In this document: one piece after another, positions 21,327 through 32,500 of the stretch
How positions within the stretch are numbered: position 1 is the first letter of the stretch
Layout of the letters: the number at the start of each line of letters is the position of its first letter
DNA from: Basidiobolus meristosporus CBS 931.73
Lineage: Eukaryota; Basidiobolomycota; Basidiobolomycetes; Basidiobolales; Basidiobolaceae
Length of the DNA stretch: 64,000 bases
Assembly: GCA_002104905.1 (NCBI GenBank)
Contig: MCFE01000293.1
Coordinates: forward strand, 1 to 64,000
Reading direction: 5' to 3'
Notes under the pieces: generated by a model
What the model was told of the DNA's origin: nothing
The model's database searches: none
What the model saw: only the letters and a program-made list of their open reading frames with translations
Position numbers and translations under genes: made by a program

Positions 21327-22487
21327 TCACAGAATGCTCATCAGCTGTTGGCATCCAACCGGGAATTGTGTGGCCGCAAAGTTGGGCACGGTCGGGGTGG
21401 TGTTGGCTCTGGGGTTCGTCAGCTGTTCCTCGATCTCCTCAATGTCTGACAACCTGCGCTTTCCGCGGAGCGTCTTGTCAAAGGAACTGGCCAGGTTCTC
21501 ACGCAGCCGATGAACAAACAGCATCATCACGAACACCAGGATGAGCATCAGAAAGACGCACAGATAGCGAACCGCTATGACCCCAGGGGTGGTGTGCAGG
21601 TTCATGATCGTGTACAACGCTTGTCCAGTTCTAATGGTCGAGAGGTTTCAATGAGTTCATATTGGTTCAGAGAGCATCCAGGTGCAACCACTTACGCTAC
21701 GAAATAAATCCACGTCACCACCATGTAGAGCACCACCACGAACAGCATGAATGGAAGATGAGACCAGCTCATAGTCCACTTAGAAAGGCAGATCTCTACC
21801 GACACCAGGACAAGGTTGACCACGTAGGTGCAGTAATTCAGGAGTTGCTGCGAACGATAAGGATACTCGAACCCACTCCTCATCACCGCCGACCAGAACA
21901 CGATAGAAGCGGCCACCTGGAACACGACTATGGTGTGGTAAAGCTGCCAGTAGGCGGTCCTCCACATCGGGTTCTTTACCAGCGTGGAATGGAGGATAAA
22001 CGCGTCACATGAGTTTAGGTGGCGGAAGGTGAAGTAGGAGGCGGCCTAGAGAAGTAGGTTAGGTCAGTAACGAGATCTCGTGCCCTAGCGTGTCCATCAT
22101 GCTTACCCCGAAGTAGAGGATCAGGCCGATGTTGGCTATGTTGGTGAACAGCAACAAGAAGTGGCCGAAGGGCTCCCCCTGGAAGATGGCATTGAGAATC
22201 AACAGCCCGGAGAATAGAGCCAAGCAACAAAGACGGAACACGATCAGGAACTTGGTGGAGACGAAGTGGGAGGTGATCATGACGTAAGGGTCAAAGTCGT
22301 CTAGCTTGGAGGTGGTTTGTATCCCGTGGTGCACAATCACCAGATTGTATAGATCTTCCTTCGAGGGGATATCTTCTTTCATCCTAGGCTTTCCCAATGC
22401 TCTCTGGGGGTTGTTATGATGGCTGGTGGTTGGGAACTTGCTTAGATTCTTGGTAGGTTCAGCTCCAAGTCGAGGATGTAGAATCAC
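21327..22487 (-). CDS. Multi-pass membrane protein, rolling-stone / FAR-17a (AIG1)-like
   Basis: Three exons (22487-22107, 22045-21696, 21630-21327) joined by introns of 61 and 65 nt give 344 aa. The donors are GTAAGC and GTAAGT and the acceptors are TAG. Hydrophobic segments lie at about residues 80-102, 107-127, 155-178, 192-212, 219-243 and 258-280. The pattern of FRLCCLALFSGL, then FTNIANIGLILYFG, then W.LYHTIVVFQVAASIVFW, then a helix with a central Glu (VSVEICLS) and LP..LFVVVLYMVVTWIYF resembles the rolling-stone/FAR-17a superfamily of membrane hydrolase-like proteins. The match is by pattern only. The tail (RRLSDIEEIEEQL...) is charged and probably cytosolic. An alternative start at Met36 (22,382) would remove a weakly ordered N-terminus. 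Confidence 0.6.
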
Positions 22488-22510
22488 CTAGAACCCGCAA
22501 GGGCGCGCGG

Positions 22511-22519
22511 CTTTATATA
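22511..22519 (-). promoter_or_regulatory. TATA box of the rolling-stone-like gene
   Basis: On the minus strand CTATATAAAG lies about 25-30 bp upstream of the first ATG (22,487). This close spacing would put transcription start near or just past that ATG and argues for the downstream Met36 (22,382) as the real start. Confidence 0.45.
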
Positions 22520-24544
22520 GATCGGGCGGTAGTCAATACGGGACACTGCATGGTGCAGTACCTGGTCAATCGATAGGACGAATGCAATCCCACGAACATA
22601 CAAGTCAGGCACGCCCTCATTTTCCACGAGTTAAGCTAATGAAAGGGGAGAAATTCAGGGCAATCATTGAGGGGGAAGCAAGTCAATGTACATGGATTTA
22701 ATTTGGGAGGATAGGCTAGTTGTATCCGAAGGTGTGACAGGTGCGAGGATACCTACTCCAGCATTCACTGATCCCTAGGTTCAAGAAATGGCATTCTATG
22801 GCATTGCATTACATGCTAGGACTCGACCAGATTGAGTTCACCAAGCACCTGTTGCATGCCCTCTGAATATGCCTGGACGGCATAAGTGAACCATTGTCGA
22901 AGTATGGATCAATCGATTCCATGCCACTCGCATTCCATGTATGCGCAACTAGTTGTCCATGCCGCATACAATAACGGAGCATTTCGCTCATGGCCAATCC
23001 TGTTCAGTCGCCGATGTGCACGCTAACTCTGACTGAGTGCTCGCCACCCCTCAGTCGGTGGTTGAGTTTAGTCCATGGAGGCCCCAGGCCTTCTCCCAGC
23101 AACCCAACGAGCTGGGGACAGCCCGGCAGGCAGCCCTACTACGCGGGCTTTCCATCCAGACGGTGCGATATGGGATTGGAGGGGGTGGCAATGGCAATGG
23201 CAATGGCCAGGATGCAGATTCTGTCCATTCTAGGGGATAGCCTGGGACCGGATCTTCCAGAAGGGATTTGTGCGTAGCTTTGGGAGGAGAATCGTCGAGT
23301 CCAGTATCACGGCTCTGTGTTGGACTAATCCTGAGAGAACATGTTAAACACCCAGCGGGTTTGTGCCTCAGTTAGCCGTGGAACCCAACGACCCCACACC
23401 ACCTCGTGAAATCTGGCTGTATCCCGTAGATATGGATCTCAGAAAGGGAGCGCAAGTGGTCGATCGAGTACATCCGGTGCATGGATCCTCATCCCAAGCA
23501 ATTACGTCGGTAATGTCATGACAAGCTGCTTTCGAGAGAAAGCCATATTCGATGTGGGATCCTCCTCATGATCCTTCCATTTGAGGCGGACTCAACCTCA
23601 CGGGATCCAACATATGTCACCAGTCGATCGGCATGAGTATGAACTCCCAATTCCAATCCTTAACCATGCACCTATAGGGTCGAGTGATCGCCATACCCTA
23701 CCCAACCCAACCCCTAACCCAGGCCCATGCACCCTCACGCCCTCCAAACCGTGGCTCGTCGCCCAGCCACCCACACCTAGAAGCCCACCAAATATCGAGA
23801 TCACCAATCGAGCGAAAACTCGGACCCACGAAGCCACTCCCTGTTCTGGAACGAAAGCCAGGGGTTTCTGCCTCCGGAAGGCGGCCGTCCCAAATGGGCT
23901 GCTAATGATACCAAACCCGGCTTCGCCCCGACGTCCCCGGCCCGGTCAGGTCAGGTTCCGGCCTGATCACATTTCCAGGATAACTGGCGTCCAACGATTC
24001 CCAATTTATTATGGTATTCATCAAAACTGATGCATTTGGGGAGGCTCCTACAATGCATATGCCCTAACCTAACAACCTGCCATTAAGTGGTCGATCCGCT
24101 CAGTCTCCCGTTACGTCTCCAGGCCGCCCGAGGGGGAGCAGAGCATTCGCCGATATGGGGGTGCGACGTGGTGCGACGTTCGAGAAGGTGAATACGGGAT
24201 GGAAGGTCAAGGTGACGAAAGGGAGGGGGTAGCGATTCCGTGAAAATGGCCTGCTACTCGACCCTGCTGGATCAAGGCAAGGAGCCGGATGTGGGTTTTG
24301 ATAGGGTCAATGGTGAATGTTGAGATGGCGATGATGGATTCGGTCGGAGGAAGAGTATTTAATGAAATGAGACGAGGCAAAATTGGTGTGGGGAGATGCG
24401 ACGAACAGGCGAGCAAATCCAGGGGAATGTTCAAAAAGAATATGCAGCAAAGAGAGTGAAAAGGAAGGGAATGCAATGCATGGAAATGGAAGATGTTTGG
24501 GTGGGAACCGGGATGGAGCCTCTTGAAGCGAGAGCTGGCCCCGT
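22520..24544. other. Intergenic region with simple repeats, no confident gene
   Basis: About 2 kb of CpG-rich sequence. It holds a GGCAATGGCAATGGCAATGG run (about 23,186-23,208) and a pyrimidine-rich stretch resembling degenerate telomeric repeats (about 23,692-23,722). A plus-strand frame of 149 codons (23,581-24,030) is proline-rich and unremarkable, probably chance. Confidence 0.4.
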
Positions 24545-25163
24545 CTAATGTGAAGCAACATTCGGCAGATAATGAATGGCCCCGTTCAACTCCATCAGTG
24601 AAAGCACGGCGTCTATAGGGAAGTCCGAGTTGTACTGCTCACTCTTTACCATGGGTGGTAAAGAGATGTTGCAGGACTCCGTTTTCATCATTGGCGGCAG
24701 AACGCTCTGCTGTGGGTACGAGTACGCCGCGGACGGCGCATAAGGTCTGGGCGCGGAAATCGAGGTGCTGCTAGGCACAGGCGAGGACTCGGAGAAGACC
24801 AGCATACGCCTCCGCTCTTTCTCTTTTCGCTTCTGTTGGCGTTTGGTGAACTCCTCTTGGATCCACCTCTGTTTCTCCTCGCCGTCCTCTTGCCCGAACA
24901 GCTTGCTGGCTCGTTTGTTTACCCGACAGCGCAGGTCGTTATCTTTGTCTGCAACAGCATGGATGGTTAGTTGGTGCGATGGGGGACGGGTGGCCGGGGT
25001 ACTTACTTCTCTCCTCGTTCTGCTCCCGCCACTTCTTCTTACGCTCCCTGTTCTCTTTTCTCAGCTTTTCTAAAACGGCCTCGTCGAAGTTCTTCGTACG
25101 TGGTTGTCGCTTGGGGTCTTCGGTTGGGTGCTGGGTTGGGGAGGAGCTTTCCAGGACAGTCAT
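24545..25163 (-). CDS. DUF3020 domain protein (putative transcriptional regulator)
   Basis: Two exons (25163-25007 and 24948-24545) with a 58-nt intron (GTAAGT...TTGCAG) give 186 aa. The splice restores the motif WREQNEER-NKDNDLRCRVNKR, the hallmark of the fungal DUF3020 family. Around it stand KENRERKKK before and KLFG..DGEEKQRWIQEEF.KRQQKRKEKERRR after (residues about 27-100). The rest is a short Ser/Pro/Tyr-rich tail with two MKTE/VKSE repeats (PPMMKTES, PPMVKSEQ) that look like SUMO-acceptor sites (inference). Family members are basic, presumably nuclear proteins of unknown biochemical role. The ATG at 25,163 is the first in frame and gives a normal N-terminus for the family. Confidence 0.85.
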
Positions 25164-26500
25164 GATTTTGGGAGGGTGCCGGTGGCTGATAAATATTACG
25201 TATATTAGTTGGGGGTATGTAGACGGGAATTAAGTATTCTAAGGTAGAAAACTCTAGCAGTCTAAAGGGAAAAAAATACACAAGTCCAATGTAAAAGAGA
25301 CAGTCTCGGACGACTTTTTTTTTCGTGACTACCTACTCTTATCTACGTTGACGAGGTGACCGCTACTCCGAGTCTGTGGCCTTTTTTTCGAAATCACCGA
25401 ATACCGTGCACAAAATAACCATGTCACACTCGAATATTATTGGGGTGGCTCGGATTCATCGATAATATCACCTAGTAACGGTCACCACTGCCTTGGCCTC
25501 CCTAAAAACCTAGGGTCCAGAAAGGATCAGTTGACGAACCCATTGGCTCGAATGGCCACCATTTCCCTTGAGCTTGAGGGTGAGAGTCGACTCGACTCGG
25601 CCGCCAATCATCGGCTGGGCCCGTTTCGACTAACCAGTGGAATCAGGAAAGGTGGATCTGTTTATCTCGTATATCTGTCCCTAATCACACTGACGAAGTT
25701 ACAGCAAGCCCAGGTTGAGTGAGGTTCTCAAGATTCTTTCTATTTACAGCAACTCATGACACCGTATCCCTCCGATAATTGGGGTGATTTCGACCAATCG
25801 ACTTCGTGGAATCCCTGCCCTCCAAAGCAGGCTGCTTGCCTCTGAGCGTCAGCGTGCTCTGCCCTCGATGCCCACGCAGACGTTCCCTGAAGGGGAGGCT
25901 GCATGCCACCTGTCAAGTGTCTGGCCGTCCGACTCGCCATGCTGTGGCTGCGAGGGTCAGAACCGTTGCCGATGGCTCCGTTCGGCATAGAGGATGGGCT
26001 GGCATCACTCGCGTCAAGCCGCCTGCTGCTTCGGCAGACCGTCCGGTCCTCTGATCCCCCCCCCACTTGACCAGATCTTCTGGATGCTTCTATTGCGCTT
26101 TCTCACGTGTACTAATTCGTACCAGATCAAATGATAGGTAACCATCATCTATTCTAGAGGGCCAACCCGGGGCTAGCCCTGTATTCGTGTTCCATATGCC
26201 GTACTCCTCACAATGAAGTAATTTACCCATCATCTTGAATCCAGATACCCCACAGTCATCTCCCTTCCCGCATCGACATGGCCTCAGCTTGACCATATTG
26301 GTGGCCAACACCACGAACTGCGACTGAATGTCAGGCCGCTTCTTCATTATGTTACGCTAGTGATGAGGATTGTATTATGTAATAGGCTGGCTGTCCGTTG
26401 CCTTCCTCCAACTGGGGTACAGGTGATGGTGATTACATGCATATCAGGTGGATCATGATTGGAGACAATTGGATTCATGCTTAATTTGGAGTTCTGCTAC
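25164..26500. other. Intergenic region between VPS13 3' end and the DUF3020 gene
   Basis: About 1.3 kb without a recognisable gene. Minus-strand frames of 108 codons (25,740-26,066) and 85 codons (26,090-26,347) show no known motif, and the proximal part presumably includes promoter sequence of the DUF3020 gene. A run of nine T with nearby AT-rich sequence lies at about 25,315-25,323. Confidence 0.4.
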
Positions 26501-29500
26501 CTACAGGGTCAGAGGGCGACGATCGTAGTCGTATTTCGAGAGGGTCTCCTGTATCTTCTGACAAAACCATTTACGACTGCTGATTTCAGGTACGTGAATC
26601 CTAAACGGTGGTACATCCGGATCCTTCATGAATATCACGATGGAGTCTTGATCAGCCTTAACCTGGCGGACCTGATCGAAGCTGACATCCCAGTTGATCC
26701 CGAGCCTCTTCGCCTTGACCACAATCAGCTTTCTGGTGGTGAGAAGTGCAATCATCTCCTCACCCTTCAGCTCCATGTGCGCTATGTAGGTTTCGTCGAA
26801 GTAGGCCCCCTTGTCGGCCTGCTTTAGCCAGAACTGCCCGAGAGCCTCCTTACCGGAGTAAGGCCGCAGAATGCCATCCGGGTCGATGTAGCGTGGAAGC
26901 CTCACCCTGTCGAAGTCGTTCATTTCAAACATGGTGGTTGTGTTGCGAATGCCCTCGGTAACATTGTTCGCCATATCCACCAGCCCCACCATAGGCTTGA
27001 CAACCACTCCAACCAACCCCTTGCCGATCCCCTTGACAAAGCCACCGGCTCCGTTTTTCTGGGCACCCGAGATCGGTTGCATCACCACGCCGGTTATGCC
27101 GCTGGCGACACCAGATGCGAGTGAAGTGGCCGCCTGAGTAACACCATACAAAGCGTGTCGGGGTCGGTTGCGAGAACGCGCGGTTCTTCTCCGATCCTGG
27201 AAGGCCTTGTCCATCGTGGCGGCGGATAGACCCTTTCCAACGCTCCCGGTGAATTTGGAAAAGCTGTCCGAAAATCCATACACCATCTTCGAGAGGAAAC
27301 TGGCGGTTCCTTTGGCAATGCCGATGCCCAGGTCCTGCGGGCGATCGCTCATAATGAAGCCTTGGTAGGGTTCGTAGAAGATGTCCATGACTCCCGAGCT
27401 TACCGTGTTGAACAGCCCAACTGGGTTCCCAAGGAAATCGGCTGATCCGATAATCTTATGGACCTGGTAGATGGCCTCTTGCGAATAATGCTTGGTAAAG
27501 CGGTCGATCAATTCGGGATACGTGAGACGAACGTTCTCCATAAGCAGGGCATTTAGCTTGACCGGTGCATCATTAACACTTCCTATCGTCATGGTAAACA
27601 CATTCAAGATGTACCACACAGGGTTGTACGACCGGGGCGCTTGCTCCTCCTGGTTCACACGCTCTGTTCTGGCGAAGGACAGACTGATCTTCATGGGTTG
27701 TATCAGAATTGCTTCGAAATAAAGTTGGACATCACTTTCGCTATATGGTGCTTCGGGAATCTCGAAATTCTCGTTCCATAGATCATCCGCATGCTCCTCC
27801 TCGTCCCAACCAGAGACGTCGAACTTCGCAAAGTCCAATAGGGCAAACAGGAAGTCCTCGTCCACCTCGAGGGAGACATCCTGGAGAAGTACAGTGAAGT
27901 ATTTATAGTAATCCACACCGTGTTCCGTATCCTTGGCCTTGACGATGGCGGCTTGGAAAAATGGATGCATCCCCTGCTCCTTCCCGTGCTTCGTGATGAA
28001 CGTGGGGTAGAGCAAGGTGCTGTTCAATCCTCCGTAGAGTTGGTTGTCGATTTGGAGCCACTGGATGATGCACTTGGTGGACGTTTGAAGAGTGGTGTCA
28101 CTGTAATGCAACTCCACGCCATGGAGAGTTACGTATACGAGCTCTTGCATTCGTCGATTGATCAACGATATGCCAATTCCTTCCAACTTGATTTGAAGCT
28201 GAAAGTTGGTCTGGGTATCGACATCGGCCACCTCGAATTCCGCTACGTCCGATATCGAGTCCTTTCGACTAAGAGTGTGCGAGCCCTTCATTGGCTTGAA
28301 GATACTCTTGGATTGGGTGTATTGCGTGAGCTTCAGGACCACTGTAGGTCCCTCAGCGACAACATCGATCGCCATAATCCCAGTTCCAGAGGCGTACTTG
28401 AGCGGGAGCAGAGGACCGATAGCCTGGAGGGAGACCTCGGTAGTGAAGCCGTTCACGTCAAGAATCAGTATCTTATTCTTGATAGAAGGGTAGTCCCAGG
28501 CGTATCGTCTGGACTCTCCGGCTGGCACCCTGTACACCTGATCTTGATGAGCGGCGGCTCTATTGGCGATAAGGTCCTTGGCATTGGGCTTTTGTTGGAA
28601 TATTTTGACGTCTACCGGAGAGCTGTTCTCGATTCTAAACGGCCATTTACGCTCTTTGCTCAAGAACACGAAGATGGTGGGCCCATCAAGCGAGATCTGT
28701 ATTTTGATGAGATCACGGTCGTCTTCGTGTTTTCGGACACTGCGGCCTACACTTGACCCTTCATTGACTGGTCCAACCTTCACGTAGTTGGTACCTATGT
28801 GGATCAGGTTAAACGGCGAGGACCAGTCTTGGGTGGTTCCAGAATAATGTAGCTGCAGAAGGATATCCGCTTCATGATGAACGACATAAAGCGGGGCTCT
28901 CTCCCCGGGCTGTAGCTGGATGATCACATCGGAGCATGTCTTTCGAAGGCTGAGGGCTCTGTCCATCTTGTTTTGCAGGACGTAACGCGGTGTGAATGTC
29001 ACCACTCTTGTCAGGCCTACTCTTCCATGACCTTGGTTTATGGTCATTCCTAGCTGTACCTCTTGCTTATCCCCATTCGTTGCTCGAGTGGATATTGGCA
29101 AAGCAGTAGCGGTTACGGTACCTATCGCCTCCAAGCTAATGTTTTTGCTCCATTCGGTGCTGTCTGCCTTCAGATTGACCACATTCTTACTTTCGGATTT
29201 CCCAAAAGATAGCATGAATGGTATCGCCTTCTTGTGGCCTTCGTGCTCCGTGTGGTTTGCGGACCTCTCTTCGCAGGGGGCGGAAATCGTCACCGCTGAG
29301 AGATTTCGGCTTTTGATTTGGAGATCTATGCCGGTCTTGTTCAATACCACAAACGGACAGTATATGGAAAACCGGCGAGCACCTCCCGAGTTCGGGATCT
29401 CGAAGTCCTTGATCTTGAGGCTAAGTTTCATGGCATTTTTGGAGTGTTTGAGTATGAGAGTATCTTCAAGTTGGACCTCTGATGGGTCTGGCGTGCTGAT

Positions 29501-32500
29501 GATGGCGACTTCACTAAAGTCGTACCCCGCGTCTGCGATCTCTACGGCCAATAGTAGAAGTTGACCCAGTTGGGCGGTGTGTATCGGGCAGCTGCCCAGC
29601 TTCTCAAGATCCCCCGTCCAGCTTTGCTTGTTCGTCTTATCGACAATCCGGTACTTGAAGTCAAAGGGAAGCAGATTTTCCAGCTCGAAAGGTGCGCTAA
29701 TCCGGATTGCCATTGTTGGGTAGATCATCGCCAGCTTATCACGCTTATCGTATCGACCGTGGACTTGGAACCGGAACGGGCTGCTTTCACGATCTTGATT
29801 ATAGGATTCGCATACGATCGTATTCGGCGGTTCGTCAATCAGAAACTCGCGCCAGTATATATGTTCAACACTCCAGCCGTAATCATTGCTGGAAGCTGGC
29901 TTAATCTTGACGGCATTGTCGTAGCCAGCTATAAGATGCACTGGGTAGTTTTCATCGGGGGCCACCACCAGCGTGTCGGAGACGATTTCACCATGGTAGT
30001 TCACCATCGCCATCTCCAGCGGGACCTTGGTCCGGTTCTCGATGGTAATCGGCGATCGGAACGTGACTATCTTCGTAGAGTCCTTCAGGGTGACCTCGCA
30101 GACCAACCTGTGTGCGACATTGTCGATCTTTGGACGGAGTAAAAAGGTATGTGTGCCCTCGGTGTCCACAGGGATGTCATTGATGCATTCCCAAGGTAAA
30201 TCGTTGAATTGAATCCCGAGCCGGTTTCGATAGGACAGGATAGTTTCACGTGACTTGATCCAGTCTCGGAATCGCCACGGAAGCTCCTCGCCGTTTTTGA
30301 GTTGATGGATGCTGGGTTTGTGCGAATCCGGGTTGTCGCTCTCGTCCCCTCCATCCTGGTCAGGCTCCGCCCAGATAGAGATGTCGAGCCCAGTGGAGTT
30401 CTTGAGCAAGTAGGGGACCACAACACCTCGCGCAGTCTCCAGCGGAGAGTGCGAGGCATCAAAGAACTCTGTCATTCCAAGAGCGGTCTCCAGGAACTGG
30501 TGAGTGATATTCAACTCCAGCTGGGTCTGGGAAATGAATTCAATGTTGGTCCTGGGCGGCATAGTAGGACATGCTAGGTTGACCACAAAGTCCCAAGGCT
30601 CTATCAACGGCTCCCAATGCGAGTTCTTGATATTGAACATGTTGGCATACAGCTTAATATCTGTACTTGCTGTCATTGACGTTGACCAGTTCTCTACACC
30701 GATGGTTGACTTCGCTACATGGATGTCAAGAATGGGCAGATCATTCAAATCTCGAATAAACACAATTTGGATCTCGTCCAGATTGACTTTCAAGTATTCC
30801 CGACTTGACGGCGCTTTGTTGTCCTCCGCTGCAGCAGTGGATTCAGTATAGTCCAAGCTCTCACCCTCGCCGAAAGTGCAAGGACTCTTATCCTTAGCTG
30901 CCGCATCTTGCTCGAGCTGTTTGGGAGGCGGGGGTTCTACCACTTTCGTTTCGCTGTCATTCGTTTGATAGAGTAGCTCTGAAGCTTTGTTGATGATATT
31001 GGTAAAAATCAGGATGTCTCGGTACGAAACTCGTATGATAAATGGCTGGACATCGATATCAATGATTGTTTGCATTATGCGCTCGTCAGCCAGCCCGCTC
31101 TCCAAGCTCATGTTGATATCAAAACTGTCAATAACACGAAGGGATTTTTCCCGCTTATCCATTCGGCATAGAAACAGGGCGATCCGACTAGCATGTAAAT
31201 CCAAGGTTTCCTTTTGCTGGATTGCGATATGGGATGCGGAAAGAACCATCGCTTCAGAGGTCAGCTTATGAGCATCACCCAACAGTAGAATCTCTGCCTC
31301 CACAATATTCACGGTGTACGTGAGTTTTCCGGCTTGCTCGGAGTTCGTGGGCGGTCTGTCTTCCCGAGGCGCTGGACTGTTTTTGTCCGGGGGGCTCTGC
31401 TCCTGTTGGAAGGCGCTGAAGAAGAAGTCTCTGATAGCAAACAGCTGATCTAAAACCAGGATAACTTTCGGGGAATCGATGGTGATTGCTAAATCCATGT
31501 CGCCATTACTTTCCATTCGTACAAAGGTCATGAACTGTGGATCGTCATACGAAACGGCTGGGATGATCTCCTTGAATTTGTTGTCCGGGTTTGGTCGGGT
31601 GTCAGTTACTTCCATCGAGTGAATCTGCAGCTCGGCGCTTGAACAACCGTCGGTAAGCATTTGGTACTTCAGCAATGTCCCATTCAGGGCAAAGCGGCAC
31701 AGACTAGAATCCGAGATTTCCTTCTGCTTTCCGTTGTAAGCGAATATCTCGAGGTATATCGTGTTCAACTTGAATACACAATCCAGAGAAATCCAGGTGC
31801 CATCCTCAACTTTTGCGACCGGGAGATTCTCTACGTTGTGGGAATCGATCGGTGCAGCAGCAATTTCTTTTCTAGCGGCCTCTTTGGGCGCATCTGAAGG
31901 GCCACCAAACGCTGTTGCGACCGAGTTGAAGACTTCAAACAAGGACACGTATTGCTCCTCCGTCAGGTTCATTTTAATGTCTGATATATCTCCAATTAGC
32001 TGAATAAAAGACGTGCTAATCAGTATGCTAACCTCATGATAGCGGAATGGTGAGTAGCACATACCTCAGTGTCAGGCCGCTTGGAGCCTTTGAAGTGCTC
32101 GCCATAAACCAACTTCAGTGCAATGTCGACATCATCGATTATCTGAAGGATTTGTGGCGTGTCTTCTGTATAGATCGATGACGAAAGTCGGATTTCGTGA
32201 ATATTCAGATCCAGTTTGCTCAAAAAGGACCCTTTCTCTCCTTCGGGATTTTCTACAAAAGTGTTTTCGAACGAAATCTCACCCAGGTTGGCAACTAGCG
32301 TATCCCTAGCATGTTTCCCACCTCTGGGGAATATAACAACGGGAGACTTGACTGCTATATTGAAATGCATCTTAGATGCCTGGTTTTGTAATTGCGCGGC
32401 AGATTCGGCAGCCGCCAGCCTGGCTGATTCGAATAGCATATGCATTTCGGCAAATTTGCTGCCGAACGACATAATCTCTCGGATAGCGCTTTCCAGAAAA

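Noticed and set aside
23581-24030. 149-codon plus-strand frame as a gene
   Set aside because: Proline/arginine-rich, no motif, no supporting splice or promoter signals; likely chance in GC-rich DNA.
25740-26066. 108-codon minus-strand frame as a gene
   Set aside because: Open on both strands, no recognisable motif, biased composition.
26932-30142. Long plus-strand frames opposite VPS13 (for example 27,920-28,756)
   Set aside because: They are antisense shadows of the 5.5-kb VPS13 exon, which carries the conserved protein.
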